Shown here piece by piece: positions 8,771-15,865 of a DNA stretch of 26,219 nucleotides. The stretch is taken from contig CASAUJ010000021.1 in the NCBI GenBank assembly GCA_949118805.1, forward strand, positions 1 to 26,219, given 5' to 3'. Under the pieces are notes generated by a model that saw only the letters and a list, made by a program, of their open reading frames with translations, was not told where the DNA came from and searched no databases. The DNA comes from an uncultured Clostridia bacterium (GTDB taxonomy: Bacteria; Bacillota; Clostridia; TANB77; CAG-508). Numbering within the stretch: the stretch's first letter is position 1; every line of letters begins with the position of its first letter. The translations under genes and the position numbers were made by a program.

Positions 8771-8799
8771 AGTTTAGCACGAAAAAAAAACAAAGTCAA
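8771..8799 (-). promoter_or_regulatory. Vegetative promoter of purN
   Basis: On the reverse strand, -35 TTGACT (8799-8794) is followed by a 17-bp spacer and -10 TAAACT (8776-8771), which fits sigma-A spacing. It lies in the 83-bp gap between divergent purN and purF. I see no equally good forward promoter for purF and no PurR-box or riboswitch-like structure in this gap. Confidence 0.6.
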
Positions 8800-8825
8800 T
8801 AATAGGAGAGTTTGTAAAAGGAAGG

Positions 8826-10256
8826 ATGAAAGAAATGTTTGATGAATTAAAGGAAGAATGTGGTGTATTTGGAATTTATTCAAAAGAGCCAAAAGAAGAA
8901 TTAATTGGACAAGTTTGTGTGGGGTTATCAGCTTTGCAACATAGAGGAGAAGAAAGTTGTGGTGTAGCCATTAATGAAGATGGTATCATTCATTTTCATA
9001 AAGATGTAGGTTTAGTTTCTGAGGTGTTTACAAAAGAAGTGCAGGCAACGATACCACAAGGGAAGATGGCAATCGGTCATGTCCGTTATTCAACAACTGG
9101 TGTTAGTAAAAAAGAAAATGCGCAACCAATGGTAGTAAGACATAAAAAAGGAAATTTAGCAGTTGTTCATAATGGGAATTTAACCAATGCAGTGGAATTG
9201 AAAAGAGAACTAGAAGAGCAGGGAGCAATTTTTACAACAACAAGTGATACAGAAATTATTTGTCATGTAATAGTAAGGGAAAGGCTAAAAGTAGATTCCA
9301 TTGAAGAAGCTGTTAAAAATACAATGAAAATTATAAAAGGTGCTTATTCTCTTTTAATTTTATCTCCACAAAAACTGATTGCAGTAAGAGATCCACAAGG
9401 TTTTAGACCTCTTTGTATGGGACATTTAGGAGAAGATATCGTATTGGCTTCTGAAAGTTGTGCTTTAGATATTATGGGAGCTACTTTTGATCGTGATATC
9501 GAACCAGGTGAAGTAGTAACAGTAGTGAATAATGAAGTGATTAGTGATAAGTTTTTACCAAACGAAAGAAAAGGAATGTGTGTGTTCGAATATATTTATT
9601 TTGCAAGACCAGATTCAACCATTGATGGGATTAATGTTCATCTTTTCCGAGAAGAAGCAGGGAGATATTTAGCAAAACAGGCACCAGTGGATGCAGATAT
9701 TGTAGCAGCTGTACCAGATTCTGGAAATGATGCTGCATTAGGTTATTCCAAACAATCCAAAATTCCTTATGATATTGTATTTATTAAAAGTAAATATGTA
9801 GGAAGAACTTTCATACAAAATACACAAAGTAAAAGAAAAAAATTAGTGAATTTGAAATTGAATCCTTTAAAACATACGGTAAAAGGCAAGAAAATTGTTT
9901 TAGTAGATGATTCGATTGTAAGAGGAACCACTATTACTCGAATTATAAAGTCATTGAAAGAGGCAGGGGCATTAGAAGTACACATTCGAGTAGCTTCGCC
10001 ACCATTTGTAGATGTTTGCTATTTTGGAACAGATGTAGACAAGAGAGAAAACTTGATTGCACATAATAAAACAGTGGAAGAAATTAGACAAGAAATTGGG
10101 GCTGATTCTTTAGAATATTTAAGCTTAGATAGTTTAAAAGAAATTACAAAAGATTGTCATGTAAAAGGATTTTGTGATGGCTGTTTTACAGGAAAATATC
10201 CAATTGAAGTACCAAAAAATATTGATAAAGATAAATTTGAGAAGATACAATTTTAA
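8826..10256 (+). CDS. purF: Amidophosphoribosyltransferase (glutamine PRPP amidotransferase)
   Basis: PurF catalyses the first committed step, making phosphoribosylamine from PRPP and glutamine. The 476-residue protein is the Bacillus type. An 11-residue propeptide (MKEMFDELKEE) precedes the nucleophile C12 in CGVFGI. The glutaminase domain has LQHRGEESCG, HVRYSTTG and HNGNLTN. The phosphoribosyltransferase loop IVLVDDSIVRGTTI is at about 357-370. Four cysteines fit the structural 4Fe-4S cluster: C252 (GMCVFEYIYFARPDS), C398 (FVDVCYFG), and C450/C453 (CDGC). The cluster makes the Bacillus enzyme oxygen-labile, consistent with an anaerobe. It stands alone between divergent purN and convergent purC, and ends in a bidirectional terminator. 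Confidence 0.97.
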   Translation: MKEMFDELKEECGVFGIYSKEPKEELIGQVCVGLSALQHRGEESCGVAINEDGIIHFHKDVGLVSEVFTKEVQATIPQGKMAIGHVRYSTTGVSKKENAQPMVVRHKKGNLAVVHNGNLTNAVELKRELEEQGAIFTTTSDTEIICHVIVRERLKVDSIEEAVKNTMKIIKGAYSLLILSPQKLIAVRDPQGFRPLCMGHLGEDIVLASESCALDIMGATFDRDIEPGEVVTVVNNEVISDKFLPNERKGMCVFEYIYFARPDSTIDGINVHLFREEAGRYLAKQAPVDADIVAAVPDSGNDAALGYSKQSKIPYDIVFIKSKYVGRTFIQNTQSKRKKLVNLKLNPLKHTVKGKKIVLVDDSIVRGTTITRIIKSLKEAGALEVHIRVASPPFVDVCYFGTDVDKRENLIAHNKTVEEIRQEIGADSLEYLSLDSLKEITKDCHVKGFCDGCFTGKYPIEVPKNIDKDKFEKIQF

Positions 10257-10257
10257 A

Positions 10258-10290
10258 AAAGGGAACTCTTTTATAAAAAGAGTTCCCTTT
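10258..10290. terminator. Bidirectional terminator between convergent purF and purC
   Basis: This is a perfect 15-bp stem (AAAGGGAACTCTTTT at 10258-10272 with its complement at 10276-10290) with a 3-base ATA loop. It has A-rich sequence on the left and T-rich on the right, so it can serve both strands. It starts 2 bases after the purF stop and ends 7 bases before the purC stop. Confidence 0.9.
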
Positions 10291-10296
10291 AAAAAT

Positions 10297-11145
10297 TTAA
10301 AAATCTTTTCCAGTTAGAAGTTTATAAGCTTCTTTATATTTATTAACAGTTGTATGAATGACATCATCTGGAATAGGACTACCAGATTCTGGTTGATATC
10401 CAGTTGATTTAATCCAATCACGCATATATTGCTTATCAAAACTTTTTTGACTTTTGCCTACTTGGTAGTCTGATGCTGGCCAAAATCTACTAGAATCTGG
10501 AGTTAGAACTTCATCTCCAAGTACTAATTTACCATTCTCATCTGTTCCAAATTCAAATTTAGTATCTGCAATAATAACTCCTTTTGTTAAAGCATATTCT
10601 GCACATTTTGAATATATTTCAATTGTTTTGGCACGTAATTCTTCTGCTAAATCCTTTCCAATCAATTGACAAACATCTTCAAAAGAAATATTTTCATCAT
10701 GTCCTTCTGCTGCTTTGGTAGTAGGCGTAAAAATTGGTTCAGGAAGTTTTTCAGATTCTTGCAATCCCTCTGGCAATTTGATTCCACAAACAGTACCATT
10801 TTCTTGATAACTTTTCCATCCAGAACCAGTAATATATCCTCTTACAATACATTCAACAGGAATCATTTTCAATTTTTTTACTAACATACTTCTTCCTTCA
10901 AACGCTTCTGTTTGAAATTCTGTTGGGAAGTCTTTAGTATCAGTTGAAATAACATGATTTGGAATAATATCTTTTGTGAAATCAAACCAAAATTTAGAAA
11001 TTTGATTTAATATTTTGCCTTTATTGGGTACAAGACTTGGTAGAATATAATCAAAGGCAGAAATTCTATCAGACACAACAAGCAAGAGTTTGTCCTCTTC
11101 TACTTCATAAATTTCACGAACTTTACCACTACTAATTTTTTTCAT
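10297..11145 (-). CDS. purC: Phosphoribosylaminoimidazole-succinocarboxamide synthase (SAICAR synthetase)
   Basis: PurC ligates aspartate to CAIR with ATP. Visible motifs are the N-terminal SGKVREIYEV, VSDRISAFDY, VECIVRGYITGSGWKSY, and the ADTKFEFG...VLGDEVLTPDSSRFW segment that carries substrate and metal ligands. The protein is 282 residues when started at ATG 11145. A GTG at 11157 would add four residues, but it lies inside the ribosome site AAGGTGGT (11160-11153), which is correctly spaced for ATG 11145. I therefore take 11145 as the start. It is 20 bases downstream of purE and co-transcribed with it. It ends at the shared terminator with purF. Confidence 0.95.
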   Translation of the reverse strand: MKKISSGKVREIYEVEEDKLLLVVSDRISAFDYILPSLVPNKGKILNQISKFWFDFTKDIIPNHVISTDTKDFPTEFQTEAFEGRSMLVKKLKMIPVECIVRGYITGSGWKSYQENGTVCGIKLPEGLQESEKLPEPIFTPTTKAAEGHDENISFEDVCQLIGKDLAEELRAKTIEIYSKCAEYALTKGVIIADTKFEFGTDENGKLVLGDEVLTPDSSRFWPASDYQVGKSQKSFDKQYMRDWIKSTGYQPESGSPIPDDVIHTTVNKYKEAYKLLTGKDF

Positions 11146-11165
11146 TTCTAAAACCACCTTTATTT

Positions 11166-11690
11166 TTATTTTTGATCAGCTAAATAAGCTTCATATCCTA
11201 ATTCTTGTAGTTTTTCATCTTTATTGGATACAGCTTCTTTTAAGGAATTTTTAAAATCTGCTAATTTTTTTCTGATTTCTTCATTGCCCACTGCTAGAAT
11301 AGAAGTTGCTAAAATTCCAGCATTTTTTGCTCCATTGATAGCAACGGTTGCAACTGGAATGCCAGAAGGCATTTGGACAATGGAATATAAAGAATCTACA
11401 CCACCTAAAGTTTTGGTAGAAATAGGAATTCCAATAACAGGAATAGTCGGTAGCATAGCAGCAAATACACCAGGAAGATGGGCAGCTCCACCAGCACCAG
11501 CAATTACTATTTTGACATTATTTTCTTTTAAAGTTTTTGCATATTCAGTTGCTTTTTCTGGAGTACGATGAACAGAAAGAATTTTCATTTCATATGAAAT
11601 TCCCATTTGTTCTAAAAATTTTGCACAATCTTTCATAATTGGTAAATCAGAATCACTTCCCATGATAATAGATACATCAATATTTTCCAT
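11166..11690 (-). CDS. purE: N5-carboxyaminoimidazole ribonucleotide mutase (class I PurE)
   Basis: PurE class I moves the carboxylate of N5-CAIR to give CAIR. The 174-residue protein has MGSDSDLP (residues 10-17) for phosphate binding, SVHRTPEKA with the catalytic-region histidine, the AGAGGAAHLPG loop, and GIPISTKTLGGVDSLYSIVQMPSGIPVATV. Class I PurE normally needs PurK to make N5-CAIR; purK is not in this window. Ribosome site AAAGGAGATG precedes ATG 11690. It is the first gene of a two-gene purE-purC unit with its own promoter. I see no purine riboswitch in the leader. Confidence 0.96.
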   Translation of the reverse strand: MENIDVSIIMGSDSDLPIMKDCAKFLEQMGISYEMKILSVHRTPEKATEYAKTLKENNVKIVIAGAGGAAHLPGVFAAMLPTIPVIGIPISTKTLGGVDSLYSIVQMPSGIPVATVAINGAKNAGILATSILAVGNEEIRKKLADFKNSLKEAVSNKDEKLQELGYEAYLADQK

Positions 11691-11754
11691 AAATTTTCAT
11701 CTCCTTTACTTTCCTTATAGTATATAAACTATTTTAAATTCAAGATTTAATGGT

Positions 11755-11783
11755 ATTATAATATAGAAATAGAAAAGAATCAA
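11755..11783 (-). promoter_or_regulatory. Vegetative promoter of purE-purC
   Basis: On the reverse strand, -35 TTGATT (11783-11778), a 17-bp spacer and a perfect -10 TATAAT (11760-11755) lie about 65 bases upstream of the purE ATG. The leader would be about 58 bases, too short to hold a purine riboswitch. Confidence 0.65.
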
Positions 11784-12028
11784 TCTTTTTAAATAATTTC
11801 ATAGAAGGATCAGTTTTTTTTGGCAGGAAAAGTGTAAAAAAAGTCGAAAAAAGTCGAAAACAATAAAAAAGAGAAAAAAAACAGTTCTTATTATTTATTA
11901 TTTGAGATTGCAAAATAAGAATTAGAATGGTTGAATAAAAAAAGAAGTATAAAAATGTAAACATAATGTAAAATATAATTATAGGAAACATTAGGCAAGG
12001 AGATAGAGAGAAAGGAAGGAAGAAAAAT
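11784..12028. other. Intergenic region upstream of the transglutaminase-like gene
   Basis: This very A/T-rich gap lies between the divergent purE unit and the transglutaminase-like gene. It holds a perfect 10-bp tandem duplication AAGTCGAAAA (11841-11850 and 11851-11860), whose AGTCGAA core differs by one base from the Spo0A box TGTCGAA. A TATAAT at 11974-11979 is a possible -10 for the forward gene, without a recognisable -35 at the right distance. The reverse-strand open frame across this region is A/T low-complexity and is not taken as a gene. Confidence 0.45.
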
Positions 12029-12949
12029 ATGAGAAAGCGGATAATGGTAAAAATCACGAGTACTGTATTAATTATCATAGTAGTAACATTAACAGGAAAT
12101 TATAAATTGGCTAGCCAAAGCGAAGAAAGTATAAAAGTAACTGAAGGAACCAATAATAAGGAATTTGTTGATGTACAAAATTATTATTATGAGCAATTAA
12201 TAGAGGAAGAAAAAAAGATTTATAAGCAGTTAGATTCTTCTAAACAAAAAATTATGAAGGGAGAAGAAATATGTGTAGCAAAGATACAAGGTGTATCTTC
12301 TGAAATATACGAAAAAGTGGATCACTACTTACAAAGATCTATATGGGCATATCGTTTAGATCATCCAATATCAACTTTGTGGTTTAATCATTATGATGGT
12401 TATATGCGCATAAAAAAGGAAACGGAAAATAGTTCCTTGATCACAGTAGAAATTATGATAACACCAGGTAAAAATGGGTATTATGATTTTGATACACAAG
12501 AAGAATTAGAGGAAGCAATAAAAGAAGTAGAACAAAAAACAAAAGATTTTGTTCAGCAATTGTCAGGGACAAATGAAGAAAAACTGCGTCATATCGTGGA
12601 ATGGTTGTTACAAGGAACCATTTATGATGCAACGGCTAAAACTCCTAATATGAATACATTATTTGGTTGTATTATTCAAAAAAAATGTGTATGTGGAGGC
12701 TTGGCTTATTCTTTTAAATATCTGGCAGATCAGGCAAAAATTCCTGTAATTAGTGTAATTGGAAATTGTATAGTAGGAGAAAAACAAACAGATATTAATC
12801 ATGTATGGAATATGGCATGGATAGATGGAAAATGGAAACAAATGGATATCACTAATATTTTAGAGAATGGAATAGAAACCAATCCTTTGAAGACCATATT
12901 TCAAAGTTTCTTGTATTATCCAACATTATTTCAGGTTCCTTATTCATAA
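12029..12949 (+). CDS. Secreted or membrane-anchored transglutaminase-like cysteine peptidase-fold protein
   Basis: This 306-residue protein has a basic N-terminus and a single hydrophobic segment (about residues 6-22) acting as signal peptide or anchor, so the rest is extracytoplasmic. The C-terminal third carries the transglutaminase-core pattern. The nucleophile is probably C222 in VCGGLAYSFKYLADQAKIPV, followed by H258 in DINHVWNMAWIDGKW and D273 in QMDIT. Residues 30-180 show no domain I recognise. Such proteins are usually peptidases, amidases or cross-linkers acting on cell-surface proteins or wall; the substrate is unknown. The ATG at 12029 has GGAAGGAAG upstream. It stands alone, and a strong terminator follows. 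It lies just before a prepilin-like surface protein gene, but no functional link is shown. Confidence 0.78.
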   Translation: MRKRIMVKITSTVLIIIVVTLTGNYKLASQSEESIKVTEGTNNKEFVDVQNYYYEQLIEEEKKIYKQLDSSKQKIMKGEEICVAKIQGVSSEIYEKVDHYLQRSIWAYRLDHPISTLWFNHYDGYMRIKKETENSSLITVEIMITPGKNGYYDFDTQEELEEAIKEVEQKTKDFVQQLSGTNEEKLRHIVEWLLQGTIYDATAKTPNMNTLFGCIIQKKCVCGGLAYSFKYLADQAKIPVISVIGNCIVGEKQTDINHVWNMAWIDGKWKQMDITNILENGIETNPLKTIFQSFLYYPTLFQVPYS

Positions 12950-12961
12950 GGCTTTATCATG

Positions 12962-12995
12962 CCTCGATTACAAAATTTGTAGTCGAGGTTTTTTT
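12962..12995 (+). terminator. Rho-independent terminator after the transglutaminase-like gene
   Basis: The stem CCTCGATTACAAA pairs with TTTGTAGTCGAGG (one G-U pair) and is followed by seven T. It starts 13 bases after the stop codon at 12947-12949. Confidence 0.9.
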
Positions 12996-13225
12996 ATCAG
13001 AATGTGCATTTTTCATTTCTAAAAAGGGAGTAAAGAATTTCTAGGCAAAATTATGACTTATTACCTGACAGTTTTTTGAAAATATAAAAGATTGCAAAAA
13101 AAACACCAACTTTGGTAAAACGTTGTTGCCAATAAAAACTCAATATATACACGAAAAAAGGTATTTTTTATGAATAAATTGTATAATACATAGAAGAATA
13201 CGGATTCTGATTAGAAAGTACAAAA

Positions 13226-13357
13226 ATGAAAAATAATCAATCGTTTAAAACAATGTTTGGAATAATGTGTGTAGCAATGCTATGGCTAACAATTTTAGGA
13301 ACAGAATATACAAAAAAAGAAGAAAGGAAGAAAAATGATATAAAAATAAAAGGATAA
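13226..13357 (+). CDS. Possible 43-residue single-span membrane protein inside the transposon-like element
   Basis: This open frame starts MKNNQSFKTMFGIMCVAMLW, with one hydrophobic segment (about residues 8-24) followed by a lysine-rich tail (KKEERKKNDIKIKG). A TATAAT lies at 13182-13187, about 40 bases upstream, but the ribosome site is weak (AGAAAG, about 7-12 bases before ATG). I recognise no family. It could be a chance frame in A/T-rich DNA. Confidence 0.35.
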   Translation: MKNNQSFKTMFGIMCVAMLWLTILGTEYTKKEERKKNDIKIKG

Positions 13358-13472
13358 TATCATTATTTAATACAGGTTTAATGTATTTTAATTTATATTT
13401 TAATTCGTATGGAATTCCAAAAATCAGGTGTGATTTTTACTTTATGAAGTATGAATAATAATAAAAGAAAAA

Positions 13473-13518
13473 ACACAATAGTGTTTATTAAGTTTGAAAA
13501 CTTTTAAAACTATTGTGT
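13473..13518. repeat. Stem-loop in the transposon-like element
   Basis: ACACAATAGT (13473-13482) pairs perfectly with ACTATTGTGT (13509-13518). Inside it, AAGTTT/AAACTT (13490-13503) forms a second hairpin. A few T follow, so it could terminate transcription of the small frame upstream or simply be a structural part of the element. Confidence 0.55.
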
Positions 13519-13632
13519 ATAAAACTTTTTTATATTTGTAAATTTAAAAAAATCCCTTGAATTTTATTTAGTTTTTAGTATTTTCTTGCTTTTCAAAAAA
13601 ACTGTCGGGTAATAAAAAATTATGAAAACTTG

Positions 13633-13661
13633 TTGACACCAATTTGAAATATTGATACAAT
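13633..13661 (+). promoter_or_regulatory. Promoter of the first prepilin/FGE-like gene
   Basis: A consensus -35 TTGACA (13633-13638), a 17-bp spacer and -10 TACAAT (13656-13661) give a start near 13668 and a leader of about 90 bases. The segment ATTGATACAAT is identical in the promoter of the second such gene (24088-24116). The -35 lies 7 bases downstream of the transposon-like element's target duplication. Confidence 0.85.
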
Positions 13662-13759
13662 TTAAAAAGCAAAAAAGAACGATAATAAAAGATAAATAAT
13701 CAACTAAAAATAGGGAATGCTAAAAAAGAAAGAAGAGAACAAAAGAGACGAGGGATGGT

Positions 13760-15610
13760 ATGAAAATAAGTTTAAAAAATAGAAAAAAACAAGTGAATCG
13801 AGGAATCACTTTAATCGCTTTAGTGATTACGATTATTGTGTTACTGATTCTAGCAGGAGTGAGTATTGCTACTTTAACAGGAGAAGGTGGCATTTTAACG
13901 AAAGCAAAAACAGCATCAGAACAAACAGAAGAAGTTAGAATCGAGGAAGAAATCAAAATGGCGATTATGGGAAGTTGGAAACAAGATGGAAAGTTTGATG
14001 TAGAATTATTGAAAAAGGAAATAGAAAGAATCGAGGGAAAAGTAATAACAGAAGATGAGAATACCATTACTGTAGAAAAAGAAAATTATCAAGCTGTAAT
14101 AGATAAAACAACGGGAAAGATTTTGGAATTTGAGAATGTAAAAGGAATAATTCCAAAAATAGAAGTTGACTTATACCAAGAAAATGGAAGTTCTTTGCTA
14201 GAAGGGGAAACTTACGAAACGATAATTTTGACGATAAAAATAATAAATAAAGCACAATTAGGAAAAATAGATGAAATTCAAGTAAAAGATGCCAGTGGAA
14301 CAGAACAAACTAAAAAAGATATGGTAATGGGAGAAGGAGGAGAAGCAAGTTATCAAGTACCAGGAACGGGAACTTATACGATTACCGTAAAAGCAACAAC
14401 AGATGGCGTACAAAGAACTGCTACCATACAACAGGAAATAAGAGAGATACCAGAAGCGTGGAAAATAACAACTAAAACAGATATAGAATGGTATAACTAT
14501 GGAAATTATGCGAAAATAGCAGAACCAAAATTGACAGGGAAAATGAAACCGATTAAATATACTGGAGAGGAACAAAGTGGAAACAAATGGGCCAATGCGA
14601 TTACCGCAGATGGAAGTATGTGGGTATGGATTCCAAGATATGCTTATAAAATAACAGAAGGATATCATTCTAATACAGCAGGAACAATAGAAATTGCATT
14701 TCTTGATTTAGACAATCACTTTTTAAATGGAGAAACTGGAACCTTAGTAACAGATCCAAGTGCTGTAACGTATACAAATAATGTCCAAGACCAATGGTTA
14801 GTGCACCCAGCTTTTACAAGCAATGCCGCAAATGGAGGAGGATTCGGAGATCCAGAAAAAGGAGTAGAAGGATTGTGGATAGGAAAGTTTGAAGCAACAG
14901 GAACTGCTACTAATTTAAGTGTAAAGCCAGGAGTAACCAGCTTAAGAGAAATGACGATTAATGCTCAGTATAAATTGGCAAAAATAAGTACTTTTGGAGA
15001 AATAGCAACGATCAATAGTCATATGGCAAAAAATAGTGAATGGGGAGCAACAGCTTATCTAGGACATAGTCAATATGGGACGAATAAAGCAAAAGTAGAA
15101 CAAAATACGAGTAGCAATCTTTATACTGGAGGAAGTAACAGTAAAGCAACAATTTATACTACGAATAAAAATCAAAGTACGACTCATAATGCAACAGGAG
15201 TGTATGATATGAACGGAGGATCATGGGAATTTGTTGCCTCTTATGTCAATAATGGAAGTTCGAATTTAACAAATGGAGGAATAACACAGGGGGATCTTTG
15301 GGGAGCAAGTGATACAGAAAGAGCAACTAGTACAGCATACAAAATGGTATATGAGGGAGTTGGAACAAGTGCAACAAATTACAACACAGCACAAAAATAC
15401 AAGGGAGATGGCATGTACGAAACATCAAACACATATTCTTCAGATACTGGTTCTTGGTTCGTAGCGTGCACATACTTCCCAGATTCGACGAATTCATTCT
15501 TCTATCGTAGTGGCTACTATAGTCGTAGCGACATAGGTACATTCTGTTTTATGAACTCTTCAGGTGGTAGTAGTGCAGGAGCTTCATTTCGTCCTGTTCT
15601 TGCGTTCTAG
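13760..15610 (+). CDS. Prepilin-like surface protein with Ig-like and FGE-sulfatase/C-type-lectin-like domain
   Basis: This 616-residue protein starts with a type IV prepilin leader: basic residues, then cleavage expected after G15 in NRG-ITLIALVITIIVLLILAGV. Position +5 is Ala instead of the usual Glu. After a helical stalk (about 40-125), a beta-rich Ig-like segment follows (about 130-235). The remainder resembles the formylglycine-generating-enzyme/C-type-lectin fold: SMWVWIPRYAYKIT (about 285), GLWIGKFEATG, and TGVYDMNGGSWEFVASY (about 479-495), ending in ASFRPVLAF. It is probably displayed on the cell surface, either in a pilus-like fibre or membrane-held. The FGE catalytic cysteines are not evident, so a binding role is more likely than sulfatase maturation. 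It has its own promoter and stands alone. Confidence 0.8.
   Translation: MKISLKNRKKQVNRGITLIALVITIIVLLILAGVSIATLTGEGGILTKAKTASEQTEEVRIEEEIKMAIMGSWKQDGKFDVELLKKEIERIEGKVITEDENTITVEKENYQAVIDKTTGKILEFENVKGIIPKIEVDLYQENGSSLLEGETYETIILTIKIINKAQLGKIDEIQVKDASGTEQTKKDMVMGEGGEASYQVPGTGTYTITVKATTDGVQRTATIQQEIREIPEAWKITTKTDIEWYNYGNYAKIAEPKLTGKMKPIKYTGEEQSGNKWANAITADGSMWVWIPRYAYKITEGYHSNTAGTIEIAFLDLDNHFLNGETGTLVTDPSAVTYTNNVQDQWLVHPAFTSNAANGGGFGDPEKGVEGLWIGKFEATGTATNLSVKPGVTSLREMTINAQYKLAKISTFGEIATINSHMAKNSEWGATAYLGHSQYGTNKAKVEQNTSSNLYTGGSNSKATIYTTNKNQSTTHNATGVYDMNGGSWEFVASYVNNGSSNLTNGGITQGDLWGASDTERATSTAYKMVYEGVGTSATNYNTAQKYKGDGMYETSNTYSSDTGSWFVACTYFPDSTNSFFYRSGYYSRSDIGTFCFMNSSGGSSAGASFRPVLAF
15436..15610 (+). 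other. Candidate hypervariable tail of the first prepilin/FGE-like gene
   Basis: The last 50 or so codons encode a Phe/Tyr/Ser/Gly/Cys-rich stretch ending SFRPVLAF. Codon choice changes here: TTC, TAC, TGC, GAC, AGC, CGT and GGC are used in a gene that otherwise prefers A- or T-ending codons such as AGA and GGA. From 15497 to 15550, 16 of 18 codons end in a pyrimidine. This resembles variable repeats of diversity-generating retroelements (AAY codons in the template becoming NNY). Part of the bias is forced because Tyr, Phe, Cys, Asp and Asn codons always end in a pyrimidine. Confidence 0.4.
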
Positions 15611-15778
15611 CACTTCGATACACAAAAGGATAGAATTTTTTGAAATTTGATATTTCTTCTCTTTTATTTTAATTTATGTTATAATAGAATAAGAAAAGAT
15701 TTTTATAAGAAACTGATAGAAAAACGATATGAAATTTTGGAAAAAACATATATATCAGAATCATAAAATAAATATTAA

Positions 15779-15811
15779 AAATAACTATTGATCGAATAGT
15801 TATTTTTTTGT
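15779..15811 (+). terminator. Rho-independent terminator upstream of the pdaA-like gene
   Basis: AATAACTATT (15779-15788/9) pairs with AATAGTTATT (15795-15804) around a GATCG loop and is followed by a T-run. It closes transcription from the prepilin-like gene, or from a TATAAT at 15680-15685 that has no good -35. The rest of 15611-15865 holds no gene I can support. Confidence 0.75.
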
Positions 15812-15865
15812 TATATTATTTATTTCTTTTCATAAGATGAAATAAGATATTATGAGGAGGAAACA

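Larger units (their letters stand above)
13047..13625. mobile_element. 559-bp non-autonomous transposon-like element with inverted ends and 10-bp target duplication
   Basis: The left end TTATTACCTGACAG... (13058-13082) and the right end (13590-13615) are inverted repeats of about 25 bases differing by one transition and one T in a T-run. Immediately outside, the same 10 bases AAAATTATGA occur at 13047-13056 and 13616-13625 in direct orientation, as a target-site duplication would. One extra C sits between the left duplication and the left end. There is no transposase; the interior is A/T-rich and holds only a 43-codon frame (13226-13357) and a hairpin near its 3' end (13473-13518). The right duplication ends 7 bases before the -35 of the downstream prepilin-like gene. 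A 10-bp duplication would fit an IS4-like transposase, which is inference only. Confidence 0.72.

Noticed and set aside
11146..11157. GTG start four codons upstream in purC
   Set aside because: The GTG lies within the AAGGTGGT ribosome site that is properly spaced for ATG 11145.
11691..11754. Purine riboswitch in the purE leader
   Set aside because: The leader is only about 58 bases from the predicted start and lacks the conserved paired loops and terminator of that riboswitch. The purN-purF gap was also checked without success.
11740..12078. 112-codon reverse frame upstream of the transglutaminase-like gene
   Set aside because: It is Phe/Ile/Leu low complexity arising from A-rich sequence, overlaps the purE promoter and the start of a real gene, and has no family resemblance.
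15730..15792. 20-codon frame starting MKFWKK between the prepilin-like gene and the pdaA-like gene
   Set aside because: It has no ribosome site, runs into the terminator stem, and is likely chance in A-rich DNA.
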